From assembly GCF_027257195.1 (NCBI RefSeq), contig NZ_JAPDFS010000007.1, positions 34,530 through 98,529 of the forward strand: a stretch of 64,000 nt of DNA, written 5' to 3'. Of the stretch, positions 38,289 through 48,323 are shown piece after piece. Numbering within the stretch: the stretch's first letter is position 1; each line of letters opens with the position of its first letter. A program made the position numbers and the translations under genes. A model generated the notes under the pieces. That model worked only from the letters and a program-made list of their open reading frames with translations, ran no database searches and had not been told where the DNA came from. This DNA is from Halorubrum sp. F4 (GTDB lineage Archaea > Halobacteriota > Halobacteria > Halobacteriales > Haloferacaceae).

Positions 38289-40901
38289 ATGAGCATGACA
38301 AGCCGAACAACCCATCTCGATATTACGGGGATGTCCTGTGCCAACTGTTCAGGAACGATCCAGGACACCCTTGAATCCCTTGACGGGGTATCGAAGGCGG
38401 ATGCGAACTTCGCCACCGACGAGGGATCCGTGACCTACGATCCCGATGAGGTATCACTCCAGGAAATCTATGAAGCGATCGATGAGGCGGGCTACGGCAT
38501 AGTCTCGGAGACGGTGTCTATTGCCATCTCCGATATGACGTGTGCCAATTGCGCCGAGACCAACAAAACTGCTCTCGAGAATACACCGGGTGTCGTCACC
38601 GCCGAAGTCAACTACGCGACTGACGAAGCGCAGGTCACCTACAATCCGGCAGAGGTGTCTCTCAATACGCTGTATGATGCTATTGAGGACGCTGGCTACT
38701 CGCCCGTCCGCGAAGATGGTGATGACGACGAGTCGGGCCAAGACGCACGAGATGCCGCACGACAGGCTGAGACCCAAAAGCAACTCAGACTGACCCTCTT
38801 TGGGGCAGTGTTGTCGGCTCCGTTGCTCTTCTTCCTCATCGACAAATTTCTGCTCGGTGGCGCGATCGTCCCTGATGCCGTCTTCGGCGTTGAAATCGGG
38901 TGGCTCGAGTTCCTCCTCGCCACACCGGTGCAGGCGATCCTCGGCTGGCCGTTCTATAAGAACTCGTACAAGGCGATCGTGAAAAACGGCCGCGCCAATA
39001 TGGACGTGTTAATCGCAATCGGTTCAACAACCGCCTATCTCTACTCCGTGGCAGTCCTGTCTGAACTCATTGCAGGTGGGCTCTACTTCGACACGGCAGC
39101 GCTCATCCTCGTGTTCATTACGCTCGGTAACTACCTCGAAGCTCGGTCGAAGGGGCAAGCGGGCGAGGCCCTCCGGAAGCTCCTCGAAATGGAAGCCGAG
39201 ACGGCGACCATTATCCGCGAGGACGGCAGTGAAGAAGAAGTTCCGCTCGAAGAAGTCACAACGGGTGACCGGATGAAAATCCGTCCGGGTGAAAAGGTTC
39301 CCACAGACGGCGTCGTTGTCGACGGTCAGTCCGCCGTCGACGAGTCGATGGTCACTGGTGAATCCGTCCCTGTAGAGAAGGAAGAGGGCGATGAGGTCGT
39401 CGGCTCGACGATTAACGAGAACGGCGTCCTTGTCGTGGAGGCGACAAAGGTCGGAGAAGATACGGCTCTTCAACAGATCGTTCAGACTGTCAAGGAGGCG
39501 CAGTCGCGCCAGCCCGACATCCAGAACCTCGCGGACCGTATCTCCGCGTACTTCGTGCCTGCGGTCATCGCGAACGCTCTCCTCTGGGGCATTGTTTGGT
39601 TCCTGTTCCCGGAGGTACTGGCTGGCTTCGTCGACTGGCTCCCGCTGTGGGGTCAGGTCGCTGGCGGCCCGGCCCCGGTCGGTGGGACCGTTTCCGTCTT
39701 CGAGTTCGCGATTATTGTCTTCGCGTCCTCGATCCTCATCGCCTGTCCCTGTGCGCTGGGGCTGGCGACGCCCGCAGCCACGATGGTCGGGACGACGATT
39801 GGTGCCCAGAACGGCGTCCTGTTCAAGGGCGGTGACATCCTCGAACGCGCAAAAGACGTCGACACGGTCGTCTTCGACAAGACGGGCACCCTCACGGAGG
39901 GTGAAATGGAATTGACCGATGTGGTCGTCTTCGATAGCGATGGAAATGCAGTGACTGACGGTGGCGAGCCGACGCCAGATGGTGGACAGATCAGCACTCG
40001 TGAGCGCCTCTCCGAGGACAACGTGCTGCGGCTGGCGGCGATAGCAGAAAGCGGAAGCGAACACCCGCTCGCGCGGGCAATCGTCGACGGGGCTGAAGAA
40101 CGCGGGCTGGACGTGACTGAGCCCGACGACTTCGAGAACGTTCCTGGTCACGGGATCAAAGCGGTTGTTGGTGACAACGAGGTACTGGTCGGCAACCGCA
40201 AGTTGCTGCGAGACAACGACATCGACCCGTCACCCGCCGAGGAGACGATGGAACGCCTCGAAAACGAGGGGAAGACGGCGATGCTTGTCGCTTCCGAGGG
40301 CAAACTGGTTGGTGTAGTGGCTGACGCCGACACAATCAAAGAGAGCTCCAAGCAGGCCGTTACAGCCCTCCAAGAGCGGGGCGTCGACGTAATGATGATT
40401 ACGGGCGACAACGAGCGAACTGCTCGTGCGGTCGCCAAACAGGTGGGTATCGACCCGGAGAATGTCCGAGCAGGGGTCCTTCCCGAAGACAAGTCTAACG
40501 CGGTCGACAGTATTCAAGACGAGGGCCGTCAGGCGATGATGGTCGGAGACGGCGTCAACGACGCCCCCGCGCTCGCGGTCGCGCACGTGGGGACAGCCAT
40601 CGGCTCCGGCACGGACGTGGCCATCGAGGCTGCAGACCTTACGCTGATGCGCGACGACCCGCTCGACGTGGTGAAGGCGATCCGAATCTCGGACGCGACA
40701 CTCCAGAAGATCAAGCAGAACCTCGTGTGGGCGCTCGGATACAATACCGCGATGATTCCCCTCGCGTCGCTCGGGCTGCTCCAGCCGGTGCTCGCTGCAG
40801 CAGCAATGGCGTTCTCGTCGGTGTCGGTGCTGACGAACAGCCTGTTGTTCCGGCGGTACACCCCCGATCACGACTACAAGCTCTTCGGGTTCCTTCGCTA
40901 A
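38289..40901 (+). CDS. copA: CopA-type copper P1B-ATPase (CPC motif)
   Basis: An 870-residue Cu(I) exporter. Two N-terminal HMA domains (GMSCANC near 15, DMTCANC near 83), then an acidic linker. Motifs: [50 protein letters not shown], all complete. The C-terminal half carries the TM7-8 segments ([37 protein letters not shown]). It follows the copper regulator by 88 bases and is followed by a small regulator-like gene 15 bases on. Confidence 0.96.
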   Translation: MSMTSRTTHLDITGMSCANCSGTIQDTLESLDGVSKADANFATDEGSVTYDPDEVSLQEIYEAIDEAGYGIVSETVSIAISDMTCANCAETNKTALENTPGVVTAEVNYATDEAQVTYNPAEVSLNTLYDAIEDAGYSPVREDGDDDESGQDARDAARQAETQKQLRLTLFGAVLSAPLLFFLIDKFLLGGAIVPDAVFGVEIGWLEFLLATPVQAILGWPFYKNSYKAIVKNGRANMDVLIAIGSTTAYLYSVAVLSELIAGGLYFDTAALILVFITLGNYLEARSKGQAGEALRKLLEMEAETATIIREDGSEEEVPLEEVTTGDRMKIRPGEKVPTDGVVVDGQSAVDESMVTGESVPVEKEEGDEVVGSTINENGVLVVEATKVGEDTALQQIVQTVKEAQSRQPDIQNLADRISAYFVPAVIANALLWGIVWFLFPEVLAGFVDWLPLWGQVAGGPAPVGGTVSVFEFAIIVFASSILIACPCALGLATPAATMVGTTIGAQNGVLFKGGDILERAKDVDTVVFDKTGTLTEGEMELTDVVVFDSDGNAVTDGGEPTPDGGQISTRERLSEDNVLRLAAIAESGSEHPLARAIVDGAEERGLDVTEPDDFENVPGHGIKAVVGDNEVLVGNRKLLRDNDIDPSPAEETMERLENEGKTAMLVASEGKLVGVVADADTIKESSKQAVTALQERGVDVMMITGDNERTARAVAKQVGIDPENVRAGVLPEDKSNAVDSIQDEGRQAMMVGDGVNDAPALAVAHVGTAIGSGTDVAIEAADLTLMRDDPLDVVKAIRISDATLQKIKQNLVWALGYNTAMIPLASLGLLQPVLAAAAMAFSSVSVLTNSLLFRRYTPDHDYKLFGFLR

Positions 40902-40918
40902 CCGTCGCCTCTATCTCA

Positions 40919-41143
40919 ATGTCGAATATTTCCCGCCAAACGGTTCGGAGGTACCTCGTCGAGACAGCCAGTAGCGAACCGACGTACCTCCGGGCTCACG
41001 AGATCGCCGGTGATCTTGACGGCTCTCCGAGGGCTGTCGCGCAATACCTCAGCCAACTTCAGGACGACCTCTCACTCGTCTCACTCGAACAGTGGGGGCG
41101 CTCTAAGAGCACGACGTGGCGCTTGGAGGTGAACGAGTCGTGA
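40919..41143 (+). CDS. DUF7123-type small winged-helix protein
   Basis: A 74-residue protein, MSNISRQTVRRYLVETASSE then PTYLRAHEIAGDLDGSPRAV, followed by AQYLSQLQDDLSLVSLEQWG. It resembles the haloarchaeal DUF7123 helix-turn-helix that often follows copper ATPase genes. The stop codon overlaps the next start (GTGA), so translation is coupled with the DUF63 gene. Confidence 0.75.
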   Translation: MSNISRQTVRRYLVETASSEPTYLRAHEIAGDLDGSPRAVAQYLSQLQDDLSLVSLEQWGRSKSTTWRLEVNES

Positions 41144-42141
41144 GTACTGTCACGCGACGCGTCGAAACCGCCCTTCCGGAAACAGGCTCACGCGAGTGGT
41201 GGGCGCTGTACCTACTTGCTCCGCCCGTCCTCATCGGTGCGGGAATCCTTGCGTTCCCGGGCCTCGTCTTCGACCAGTTCATTTGGCAGTACCTCTGGGG
41301 ACCAGTCGTCGCTGACGCTGCCAGTGAGCCAGTCATGCATGAGGGGATTCGTGCTGTTCGGGGCTACAACGCGGTGAACACCGTAACCTACCTCGCGGCG
41401 GTCGTGTACAGCCTCCCCGGACTACGAGTGTATCTCGATCAACTCGACGTCACGTTTGACGCACGACTGGCCTACGGGTTCGCCCCGATCATTATCGCCG
41501 GCGGAGCGATGCGCGCCCTCGAGGACATCGGCCTACTCGGGGACTACGCGGTGTGGTTCATCACGCCGTCAATCTACTTTGTCGTTACCGCTGTCACCGT
41601 CCTCGCGCTCGGCATCGGCGCACTTGCGCGTGATCGGAATACCGGTTCCATTCCGTCAACGGTCGGGCTTATCGGGTCGGTGTGGGCTGTCGGTGCTGTC
41701 GGGTGGGTGCTTTGGTACGGCCTCTCGACGTCGACCCCGCTCCGTCTGTGGGTTCCTGTCGCAACGACGGGGATTGCTCTCGGGGCGACCGCGCTCTACT
41801 ACTGGGGAGCGAGTTTCGTCAATGTCACACACCTTCGACACCCGCTGATTCTGCTGGCCGTCTTTGGCCAGCTGTGGGACGCTGCACAGAACCTCATCGG
41901 TGTGACGTTTCTCGGCTACTCCCCCAAGCTGGTCGTCACGAATCTCGTATACCAGGCGACTGGATTTGCCGGATCGACGTTCGTGCTGAAACTCGTCGTG
42001 ACTGTCGGCATCGTGTGGTATCTCGCTGATGCGAAAGAGGAGATGAACCACACATGGTGGTGGCTTATGACGTTCTTCATCGGAGCGATCGGGCTCCCGA
42101 TGGGCGTTCGCGGGTCACTTCGGATGCTACTGGGGGCCTAA
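41140..42141 (+). CDS. DUF63 family membrane protein
   Basis: A 333-residue protein from GTG 41140 (STVTRRVETALPETGSREWW). About eight helices. The signature LVFDQFIWQYLWGPVVADAA, RGYNAVNTVTYLAAVVY and AGGAMRALEDIGLLG with GQLWDAAQNLIGV is DUF63, an uncharacterised archaeal membrane family. Here it is coupled to the CopA unit, suggesting a link with copper homeostasis or a simple hitchhiker. Confidence 0.85.
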   Translation: MSTVTRRVETALPETGSREWWALYLLAPPVLIGAGILAFPGLVFDQFIWQYLWGPVVADAASEPVMHEGIRAVRGYNAVNTVTYLAAVVYSLPGLRVYLDQLDVTFDARLAYGFAPIIIAGGAMRALEDIGLLGDYAVWFITPSIYFVVTAVTVLALGIGALARDRNTGSIPSTVGLIGSVWAVGAVGWVLWYGLSTSTPLRLWVPVATTGIALGATALYYWGASFVNVTHLRHPLILLAVFGQLWDAAQNLIGVTFLGYSPKLVVTNLVYQATGFAGSTFVLKLVVTVGIVWYLADAKEEMNHTWWWLMTFFIGAIGLPMGVRGSLRMLLGA

Positions 42142-42392
42142 CAACGGCCTCGGCGATGTACCGCGCTTTCTGTTAAGAATCGAAACCGGCCGAACGGTAT
42201 CTGGGATGGTGGATTGAGGCGTTCACCGCGCGTAGCCTTGCTGGATCACTCCCGTTTCGAAAGAAAACAGAGTGGAGTGTGGGACCGGCGTGTCCTAGAA
42301 TAGACAATCCTACCGAAGGCGACTGTGATCACATTCCGGGTTATTAGTAACAGGGGTAAAGCGTATGGGAACTACTGTTGTATCGTCTAATA

Positions 42393-42682
42393 ATGCCGCA
42401 ACCGTGGAATCGTCGTCGGGTGCTTCAACATAGTGGTACAATCGGAATACTAGGTCTTACAGGCTGTCTAGGTGGCTCAAGCACGAACTCATGGGATATT
42501 GATGACCCAGTAGCAGTGGCATCAGCACAACAATTTAACTCACCAGGATGTAGCTGTTGCGAGCAGTATGCATCATATCTTCGTGAGAATATCACTGGTG
42601 ACCTCTCAGAGACCGTACCGGATGATATCCAAGCAGTAAAGCAGGAATATGGGATCCCCGAAGACCTCCAGAGCTGTCACAC
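42393..42682 (+). pseudogene. DUF411 gene, 5' half (interrupted by IS copy 1)
   Basis: From ATG 42393: MPQPWNRRRVLQHSGTIGIL, a Tat/lipoprotein signal with LTGC, then QQFNSPGCSCCEQYASYLRE and IPEDLQSCHT. The CSCC and SCHT sites are the copper-binding signature of DUF411 proteins. The frame is cut at 42682 by the ISH8-type element, and the hybrid frame stops at 42695 inside the IS. The missing C-terminal half lies on the opposite strand at 63728-63942, with the 10-bp duplication GCTGTCACAC at both ends. Confidence 0.92.
42673..42682 (+). repeat. 10-bp target duplication of IS copy 1 (left side)
   Basis: GCTGTCACAC directly before the left IS end. Its partner, as GTGTGACAGC, is at 63933-63942 next to IS copy 2, not at the right end of copy 1. 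Confidence 0.85.
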
Positions 42683-44084
42683 CATCTGTCTTTAGTTAAG
42701 CGAGAAACCGCGAGATAGCGGCGGCTTATCGAGGCATCTTTCGGAAGGAATGAGGAAGTCCAGTCTGTGCACGACAAGGACTCCTCATCTCGAATTATGC
42801 GTCGACTCACTACACTGTTTCCCTCTGAGTTCCTCGAAGAGCACGCCGAGGAACTCGGCGTGGTCGAACGTGACCGCAAGCTCCAGATCCCTGCCTTCGT
42901 CTGGACATTCGTGTTCGGCTTCGCCGCAGGCGAAAGCCGAACACTCGCCGGGTTTAGACGCTGTTACAACTCTACTGCCGATGAGACGATCTCTCCGGGT
43001 GGATTCTATCAGCGGTTGACACCGACGCTTGCAGAGTATCTCCGCGACCTCGTCGAGCGCGGTCTCGACGAGGTCGCTGTTCCTAACGCTGTTGACGCTG
43101 ATATCGACCGATTTAGAGACGTGATGATCGCTGATGGAACGGTGTTGCGGTTACACGAATTTCTCTCAGACCAATTCGAAGCCCGCCACGAGGAGCAGGC
43201 TGGAGCGAAGCTCCACCTGCTCCACAATGCCACAGAGCAGACGATTGAACGGCTCGATACTGCTAACGAGAAAACGCACGACAGCACCTTGTTCAAAACA
43301 GGGCCGTGGCTTGAGAATCGCCTCGTGTTGTTCGATCTTGCCTACTTCAAGTACCGCCGGTTTGCGCTGATCGACGAGAACGACGGCTACTTCGTGAGTC
43401 GGCTGAAGCAGAACGCAAACCCGGTGATTACGGCAGAATTACGGGAATGGCGCGGCCGCGCCATTCCCTTAGAGGGCAAGCAGCTCCGAGCTGTTCTCGA
43501 TGACCTTGACCGGAAATACATCGATGTGGAGGTCGAAGTCGAATTCAAACGGGGGCCGTACAATGGGACACAGTCGCTGGATACGAAGCGATTTCGCGTC
43601 GTCGGCGTCCGCAACGAGGACGCCGACGACTACCACCTGTACATGACGAATTTAGCTAGGGAGGAGTTCTTTCCGGCGGATTTAGCGGAGATCTACCGCT
43701 GTCGGTGGGAAGTTGAGTTGCTGTTCCGGGAGCTGAAGACGCAGTACGAATTGGACGAGTTCGACACGAGTGACGAACACGTGGTGAGGATCTTATTGTA
43801 CGCAGCGCTGCTGTCGCTGCTTGTAAGCCGCGATCTGTTGGATCTAGTCACTGAGCAGGCGGATGATGAGCTTGTGTTTCCGACAGAGCGCTGGGCGGCG
43901 ACCTTCCGGTCGCACGCCCAGCTCATTCTCCACGAACTCGGTGAGTTCCTCGGCTACTCACCGCCGCCGCTGCTCGACCGGCTGATCGAAGACGCTCAAA
44001 AGATCCACCAGCAACGACCAATCTTACAAGAGACGCTCGCTACCGCTACACAACCGAGGTGTGAGGCTTAACTAAAGACGGATG
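42683..44084 (+). mobile_element. ISH8-type insertion sequence (IS4 family), 1402 bp
   Basis: Terminal inverted repeats CATCTGTCTTTAGTTAAGC (left) and GCTTAACTAAAGACGGATG (right) match over 19 bp with one mismatch. The length (1402 bp), IS4-type transposase and 10-bp target duplication match ISH8-group elements of haloarchaea. The right flank (AGTCATCCAC, 44085-44094) does not repeat the left flank, which indicates recombination after insertion. Confidence 0.93.
42797..44071 (+). CDS. IS4-family transposase (ISH8 group)
   Basis: A 424-residue transposase starting MRRLTTLFPSEFLEEHAEEL. DDE residues: D in VMIADGTVLRLHE, D in LVLFDLAYFKYRR, and E in the YREK motif YRCRWEVELLFRELK. Length is normal and the frame is intact, so the element could be active. 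ATG 42797 is preferred to GTG 42767 because family members begin MRRLTTLFPSEFL. Confidence 0.93.
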   Translation: MRRLTTLFPSEFLEEHAEELGVVERDRKLQIPAFVWTFVFGFAAGESRTLAGFRRCYNSTADETISPGGFYQRLTPTLAEYLRDLVERGLDEVAVPNAVDADIDRFRDVMIADGTVLRLHEFLSDQFEARHEEQAGAKLHLLHNATEQTIERLDTANEKTHDSTLFKTGPWLENRLVLFDLAYFKYRRFALIDENDGYFVSRLKQNANPVITAELREWRGRAIPLEGKQLRAVLDDLDRKYIDVEVEVEFKRGPYNGTQSLDTKRFRVVGVRNEDADDYHLYMTNLAREEFFPADLAEIYRCRWEVELLFRELKTQYELDEFDTSDEHVVRILLYAALLSLLVSRDLLDLVTEQADDELVFPTERWAATFRSHAQLILHELGEFLGYSPPPLLDRLIEDAQKIHQQRPILQETLATATQPRCEA

Positions 44085-44202
44085 AGTCATCCACAATGAC
44101 GGTCGAGTTTAGAGGGGCAGCGAACGTTGTTTTGACGCCGCTCGTATTTCAAAGCCCGACTAAGCGATAGCTTTGTACTAGCGGATAGAATCACGTGAAG
44201 TA

Positions 44203-44451
44203 ATGAGTAGAGGTGGAGGTGACCCCGTTGGATTGGTTATTGGGCTTGTCGTCGGAAATTTTGCGTACCTGTTATTCACCCTCATTCTATCGATGATAAT
44301 CGGTGTTGCCCCGGCAGACATTTTCTCCGGGCCGTTCTCTGGTGCAGCGAATAGTCTCGTGATGGGATGGGTTGCTATCGGTGCGTTGTTGGGTGTGATT
44401 GACGTGTTGGCCGTCGTCGGGTTCATATCGTCGCTAACCAGTGGCTGGTAA
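44203..44451 (+). CDS. small two-helix membrane protein, 82 aa
   Basis: Starts MSRGGGDPVGLVIGLVVGNF and has two to three hydrophobic helices (YLLFTLILSMIIGVAPADIF, LVMGWVAIGALLGVIDVLAV). No family recognised. Stands alone about 120 bases after the IS. Confidence 0.55.
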   Translation: MSRGGGDPVGLVIGLVVGNFAYLLFTLILSMIIGVAPADIFSGPFSGAANSLVMGWVAIGALLGVIDVLAVVGFISSLTSGW

Positions 44452-44722
44452 TCTAACCAGGATCTCAAGCGTTCGTGAGGCCCTGTGAGCTACTGCTCCA
44501 CATCTAACTCCCGCGTTCTCGGGCATCTCACCATCTTCCGTACGGCCACCAGAAGTCAGTGTTGCGAGCATCGTCGATAGCGATCCGCGAGCACTCTAAC
44601 CCCTTGTCCCTTCGTGGATCTGTCTTCTTCTCGGTAAACCATCGGTGTGAGAAGGATCCGTTCGAGTTTGTCTGATGGAGGTGGTTCTGAAAGTCACGTT
44701 ACGCCCGCTCCGTTCGTTCACG
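44452..44722. other. intergenic, no gene seen
   Basis: About 270 bases with no open frame of haloarchaeal composition and no clear repeat. Confidence 0.4.
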
Positions 44723-45028
44723 ATGGCACAACCTTCCAAAGCCGAAATACAATCTATGACAAAGGAACCGATTGAGGTACTCGACGACCTGGCCGACCAG
44801 GTCGCCGATGAGTTCGAGGCGTATAGACAGCCGGACGAATTCAAGGATGTCTCGCTCGTGATCGAGAACAGCGACGAGGAGCGTCCGACGCTGATCGTCC
44901 ACGTCGATAGGGAGGATGCGGAGTCCCTTGCCGACCGTATTGATGAGTTCCTCCGCGAGCACGGTGCTCGTACTGAACGGGAACGACACTCAGCTACGGA
45001 TGTCCGCGTGTTAGCGACGGTCGACTGA
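44723..45028 (+). CDS. hypothetical acidic protein, about 101 aa
   Basis: From ATG 44723: MAQPSKAEIQSMTKEPIEVL, then DDLADQVADEFEAYRQPDEF, VSLVIENSDEERPTLIVHVD and LADRIDEFLREHGARTERER. It looks like an alpha/beta sandwich with an acidic helix. ATG 44756 (MTKEPIEVL) is an alternative start. No family recognised. Confidence 0.6.
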   Translation: MAQPSKAEIQSMTKEPIEVLDDLADQVADEFEAYRQPDEFKDVSLVIENSDEERPTLIVHVDREDAESLADRIDEFLREHGARTERERHSATDVRVLATVD

Positions 45029-45112
45029 CACCGCCCCTCCAATTTTTCGACTGACTGCAAGCACCGCTGAAGGGCCCTATCTTCACTTCCGAGCAAGGGG
45101 GTCCCGACCGCT

Positions 45113-45808
45113 TCAGCTCAGGTAGTCAATCTGTGCAGACAGATACTCTTGGAGAGCGGTGACCGTTTCTTCTGAGACAGCTGAGGCCCCGAAGTCACTC
45201 CGAAATCCGTGTTTGAGTTCGTCACTCTCCAAGATCTCCAGACCACGCTCAAGTTGCTCCCGGAGCTCATCGTCGTCCCCTCGCCGCAGGTGGGGTGTGA
45301 CAGCGTTGAGGTCGCTCTCTTCTGCGACCGCCAGGACGTCCCGAAGGTCCGTTTCTCTGCCGCTGTGGAGCTTTGCCGCCACGAGGACGGCCCCATCGAT
45401 CACTCTGGCTGTCGTCGTCACTGTGCCTCCGCTCACCTCCTGTTGGTGGCTGTGGTCGTACAGGTAGTCGAACGACCACTGTGCCTCCGTCTGGCGACAC
45501 GCGAGTCCGTTCACCAGGAGATCGAAGCCGATCGGCTGCTGCGGCGTGAGCCGCTTCTCGTACTCGATTACTTCGGTGTCGTAGAACCATTCTTTGGCGT
45601 GGCTGTCCGTTTTCTCGAATCCCCGCTGTTCGAGGAACTCGACGAAGTCAGCTTTGGAATCCGGCGCGACGACGATATCGAGGTCCGTGGAGAAGCGAGC
45701 ATTGAATGCTGAGACAGCGTAGCCGCCAACAAGAACGTACTCGTGGCCCTCTTTGGTGAGCTCCTCGAGCAGTTCGATGAGCGCGTCACTTCGGTTGTTG
45801 AAGCTCAT
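45113..45808 (-). CDS. AbiEii-like nucleotidyltransferase (toxin candidate)
   Basis: A 231-residue protein starting MSFNNRSDALIELLEELTKE. The nucleotidyltransferase motif is VLVGGYAVSAFNARFSTDLD followed by IVV: GG, then S-T-D-x-D. IGFDLLVNGL holds the third acidic residue and VLVAAKLHSGRETDLRDVLA the helical part. AbiEii-type enzymes act as toxins with an AbiEi-like winged-helix antitoxin. Here the gene overlaps the upstream winged-helix gene by ATGA. Confidence 0.75.
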   Translation of the reverse strand: MSFNNRSDALIELLEELTKEGHEYVLVGGYAVSAFNARFSTDLDIVVAPDSKADFVEFLEQRGFEKTDSHAKEWFYDTEVIEYEKRLTPQQPIGFDLLVNGLACRQTEAQWSFDYLYDHSHQQEVSGGTVTTTARVIDGAVLVAAKLHSGRETDLRDVLAVAEESDLNAVTPHLRRGDDDELREQLERGLEILESDELKHGFRSDFGASAVSEETVTALQEYLSAQIDYLS

Positions 45809-46479
45809 GGCTGCGCCCGTTCGGTCTCTCGATACGTGACGCCGAGGTCAAGGTCCTCGTACATCCGGTCGAGCATCGCCAGCGCCGACTGGAACTGGGC
45901 GTAGTTCTCGCGCATGTACTCGATCGTCTCTGCTCTCGGTATCACCGGGTACCCTTCGACGTGCTCGATATCGAGTGACGCGCGTGGCTCGAGGACCATT
46001 TGTAGCGGTCCGCTAAGCTCGTCTCGGGGCTGTCGTTCGAATGCGGTCGGGAGGTCGAAGGACTCGAAGAACCCCTCCCAGGCGTCGACGTCCTGCTCAC
46101 GAACAGCCAGGAACAGTGGATAGTCGTTGGGCTCGCGACCGACTTGGTAGCCGCCCTGAGTCCACACGTAGACGGCGTCGATCCGCGTGAACGCGAACGG
46201 CCAGTCACCGAATTGTGGGATGACGTATGTTTCCTCGATGGAGGGTGGACTGACGCCAGCGCTGGCAGCGACGAGCTCGAGCGCTGCGTCGCGTACGCGC
46301 TCGTCGACTACAGTGAGGCCGTCATCATAGGAAACGTAGCCTGCCTCTTCCAGCCGATTGACGGCCTGTCTCACTGTCTCGTAGGGCGTGTGGAGGTGTT
46401 GGGCGACACGGCGGATGGAGTCACCACTCTCGATGGCGAGGATAGTCTGTGCCGCCGTGTCGTCGAGAACCTCATACAT
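45805..46479 (-). CDS. winged-helix partner of the nucleotidyltransferase (AbiEi-like)
   Basis: A 224-residue protein starting MYEVLDDTAAQTILAIESGD. It has a helix-turn-helix at about 10-60 (SIRRVAQHLHTPYETVRQAV, NRLEEAGYVSYDDGLTVVDE). The rest is a mixed fold (YVIPQFGDWPFAFTRIDAVY, YPLFLAVREQDVDAWEGFFE), as in antitoxins of nucleotidyltransferase modules. The stop overlaps the toxin start. It probably represses its own promoter. ATG 46479 chosen; longer frames have no haloarchaeal composition. Confidence 0.72.
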   Translation of the reverse strand: MYEVLDDTAAQTILAIESGDSIRRVAQHLHTPYETVRQAVNRLEEAGYVSYDDGLTVVDERVRDAALELVAASAGVSPPSIEETYVIPQFGDWPFAFTRIDAVYVWTQGGYQVGREPNDYPLFLAVREQDVDAWEGFFESFDLPTAFERQPRDELSGPLQMVLEPRASLDIEHVEGYPVIPRAETIEYMRENYAQFQSALAMLDRMYEDLDLGVTYRETERAQP

Positions 46480-46613
46480 CTGGTAGTTACCAATAATCCG
46501 GTAACAGCTAAAGGTCTTACTAGAAGACGGGGTAGAACGGCTCTGTCTGAGTTCTATCACTCGGGACTCTCCCATTGAATGACTGAAGAATGTAGATCTC
46601 ATAGCCAATCTGC

Positions 46614-46638
46614 ATAATGTGGATAATGTAGATAATGT
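46614..46638 (+). repeat. three tandem 9-bp repeats (ATAATGTRG)
   Basis: ATAATGT recurs at 46614, 46623 and 46632 with exact 9-base period. Related pairs ATTATGTAG (46714) and ATTGCGTAG (46723) follow. Iteron-like. Confidence 0.7.
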
Positions 46639-46766
46639 AAATTGGGCTTCTTCAATTGGTTCGTGTGGGTGGCAAAGATTGTGATGAATGCGTATGAAAT
46701 GCTGATTATCTAAATTATGTAGATTGCGTAGGGTCGACGGTGATTATGCCAATTGAGATTGTGCCA

Positions 46767-46798
46767 ACAATCTACGTAATGTACAAAATGTAGATTGT
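46767..46798. repeat. inverted repeat ACAATCTAC / GTAGATTGT
   Basis: Perfect 9-bp arms at 46767-46775 and 46790-46798, 14-base centre containing TAATGTACA. Candidate ParB-like binding site. Confidence 0.65.
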
Positions 46799-46972
46799 GT
46801 AGATGGCGTACGCAATCTGTCTGGCACAGAATTAAGATGGACGAGCATCATTGACCGCGTATGACCAGTGCAAAACGTACATTATCGACAAAACTCGCGC
46901 AACCTTCAACATCTACCCAATGTACATTACCTACAAAATGTACAAAATCCGCTTCTTACGGGGTGCTGAGCT

Positions 46973-47845
46973 ATGAGTGCTGACGAGTTTGAAGGGCTCC
47001 CCGGAGCAGCTGTCTCGTTGCTCAAGGGAGGGGTAGGGAAATCCACGATCGCGCTCAACATCGCTGATCGACTCGCTGCTCGTGGCCATGAGACGGTACT
47101 ATTGGATCTGGATAAGGACGGGCACATGACGACCCAGTTGGGATACGACGATGCGTACGACCGAGATGCGAACCTCGGTGACGCCCTTATCGATGGTGAG
47201 GACCCCGAAGACCTGCTTATCGAGACGGACTTCGGCGTTCACCTACTCCCGTCGAGTAACGAGCTCGAGAACGTCGAGACGAGGCTGAAGGACGAACGGT
47301 TCGCAGACGTGAAGCTTCGACGGAACGTCGTCGATCCGCTCATTCAAAACGGATACGACTACGTGATAATTGATGCCGCAGGCGGCCGTGGGAAACTCTC
47401 CGACAATGCCCTCATCGCCGTCCAGCGCGTCATAATCCCGCTAATCCCGCGTGCTGGCTCGATCAACGGCCTCAATAAGATGATTGAACGCCAGATCTCC
47501 CCAATCCGGCAGAATATCGGGTTGGATATCCTCGCAGTCACTCCGAATATGATTCGCGAAACAATGGGACAACGCAACGAGCATCGGACTCTCGTTGAAA
47601 ATCTCAACCGGGAGTTCGGTTCATTCGTCCCCGAGTACGCTCGTGTGGACCCGGAGATCTTCGATGCCCTCGATGATTCGGAACGCACCATCGATAGTAT
47701 TCCGAAGCCAGGGATTCGCGAACGGACCGCGATTTCTCGCGCGTTCAAGCAAGGAATGCCGGTCTCGGAGTTCGACGAAGATTGCGACCAGATCCCGAAT
47801 TTCGATCACTTAGCGGACCTCGTGGAGGAACACAGCCATGCCTAA
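46973..47845 (+). CDS. parA: ParA-family partition ATPase
   Basis: A 290-residue protein starting MSADEFEGLPGAAVSLLKGG. Deviant Walker A LKGGVGKSTIALN (about 17-29), switch I LLDLDKDGHMTTQLG, and Walker B YVIIDAAGGRGKLSDN are visible. ParA ATPases move plasmid copies apart with a DNA-binding partner. It overlaps the next gene by 8 bases (ATGCCTAA) and is flanked on both sides by TGTACATTA-type repeats. Confidence 0.92.
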   Translation: MSADEFEGLPGAAVSLLKGGVGKSTIALNIADRLAARGHETVLLDLDKDGHMTTQLGYDDAYDRDANLGDALIDGEDPEDLLIETDFGVHLLPSSNELENVETRLKDERFADVKLRRNVVDPLIQNGYDYVIIDAAGGRGKLSDNALIAVQRVIIPLIPRAGSINGLNKMIERQISPIRQNIGLDILAVTPNMIRETMGQRNEHRTLVENLNREFGSFVPEYARVDPEIFDALDDSERTIDSIPKPGIRERTAISRAFKQGMPVSEFDEDCDQIPNFDHLADLVEEHSHA

Positions 47846-48323
47846 TGAGGACGACCGTTTCGGGGACGTCGCTGAACAGCTCAAACAAACGGAGGAAGGA
47901 GCCGAATCGGATGACGACGAACGTACTGACGCCCAGGATGAACCGCAACCGGATGAAGAGATAACTACTGAGGACACAGAGTCGGAGACTGAGTCCATTC
48001 CTGAGCAGGATGAGGAGGATGTGGACGAATCCACCGGTGGACCGGCCTTCTCCTTTGATGAGACCGATATGCACGGCTTCTATGTCCGGGAGGACACGTG
48101 GGATGGCGTCACCCGGATGCGATCATCGGTAACTGCTGCGTGTTCTATGTTTGATGTTCCCGAGTTTGAGGGAAGAGAGTTTCAAGATGCGTGTCTCCGG
48201 GTAATTGCGGACCACGGTGATGAGGTTGCCCTCCAGATCCTCCGGGAGCGTGGTATCGAAGCCGATGAGGAACGTGTTCAGGAAGTTGTTGAGATGCTGA
48301 GCGAGCAAGCTACGAACGACTAA
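47838..48323 (+). CDS. ParA partner (putative ParB-like protein)
   Basis: A 161-residue protein starting MPNEDDRFGDVAEQLKQTEE. Residues 1-70 are extremely acidic and disordered (runs of DDE, PDEE). The C-terminal 90 residues are an ordered domain (GFYVREDTWDGVTRMRSSVT, EFQDACLRVIADHGDEVALQ) that might bind DNA. Translational overlap with parA implies the centromere-binding role, but no classical ParB motif is present. Confidence 0.7.
   Translation: MPNEDDRFGDVAEQLKQTEEGAESDDDERTDAQDEPQPDEEITTEDTESETESIPEQDEEDVDESTGGPAFSFDETDMHGFYVREDTWDGVTRMRSSVTAACSMFDVPEFEGREFQDACLRVIADHGDEVALQILRERGIEADEERVQEVVEMLSEQATND

Larger units (their letters stand above)
46480..46972. other. AT-rich repeat region upstream of parA
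   Basis: About 490 bases, much richer in A/T than the surroundings, with many ATAATGTAG/ATTGCGTAG-like 9-mers, TGTACATTA motifs in both orientations and a 9-bp inverted repeat. No gene. Likely the centromere-like/partition or incompatibility site, and possibly part of an origin. Confidence 0.6.

Noticed and set aside
39024-40151. 375-codon minus-strand frame inside copA
   Set aside because: It is antisense to complete P-type ATPase motifs.
44085-44094. AGTCATCCAC as target duplication of IS copy 1
   Set aside because: It does not match the left flank GCTGTCACAC; it is better explained as the flank of the second IS brought in by the inversion.
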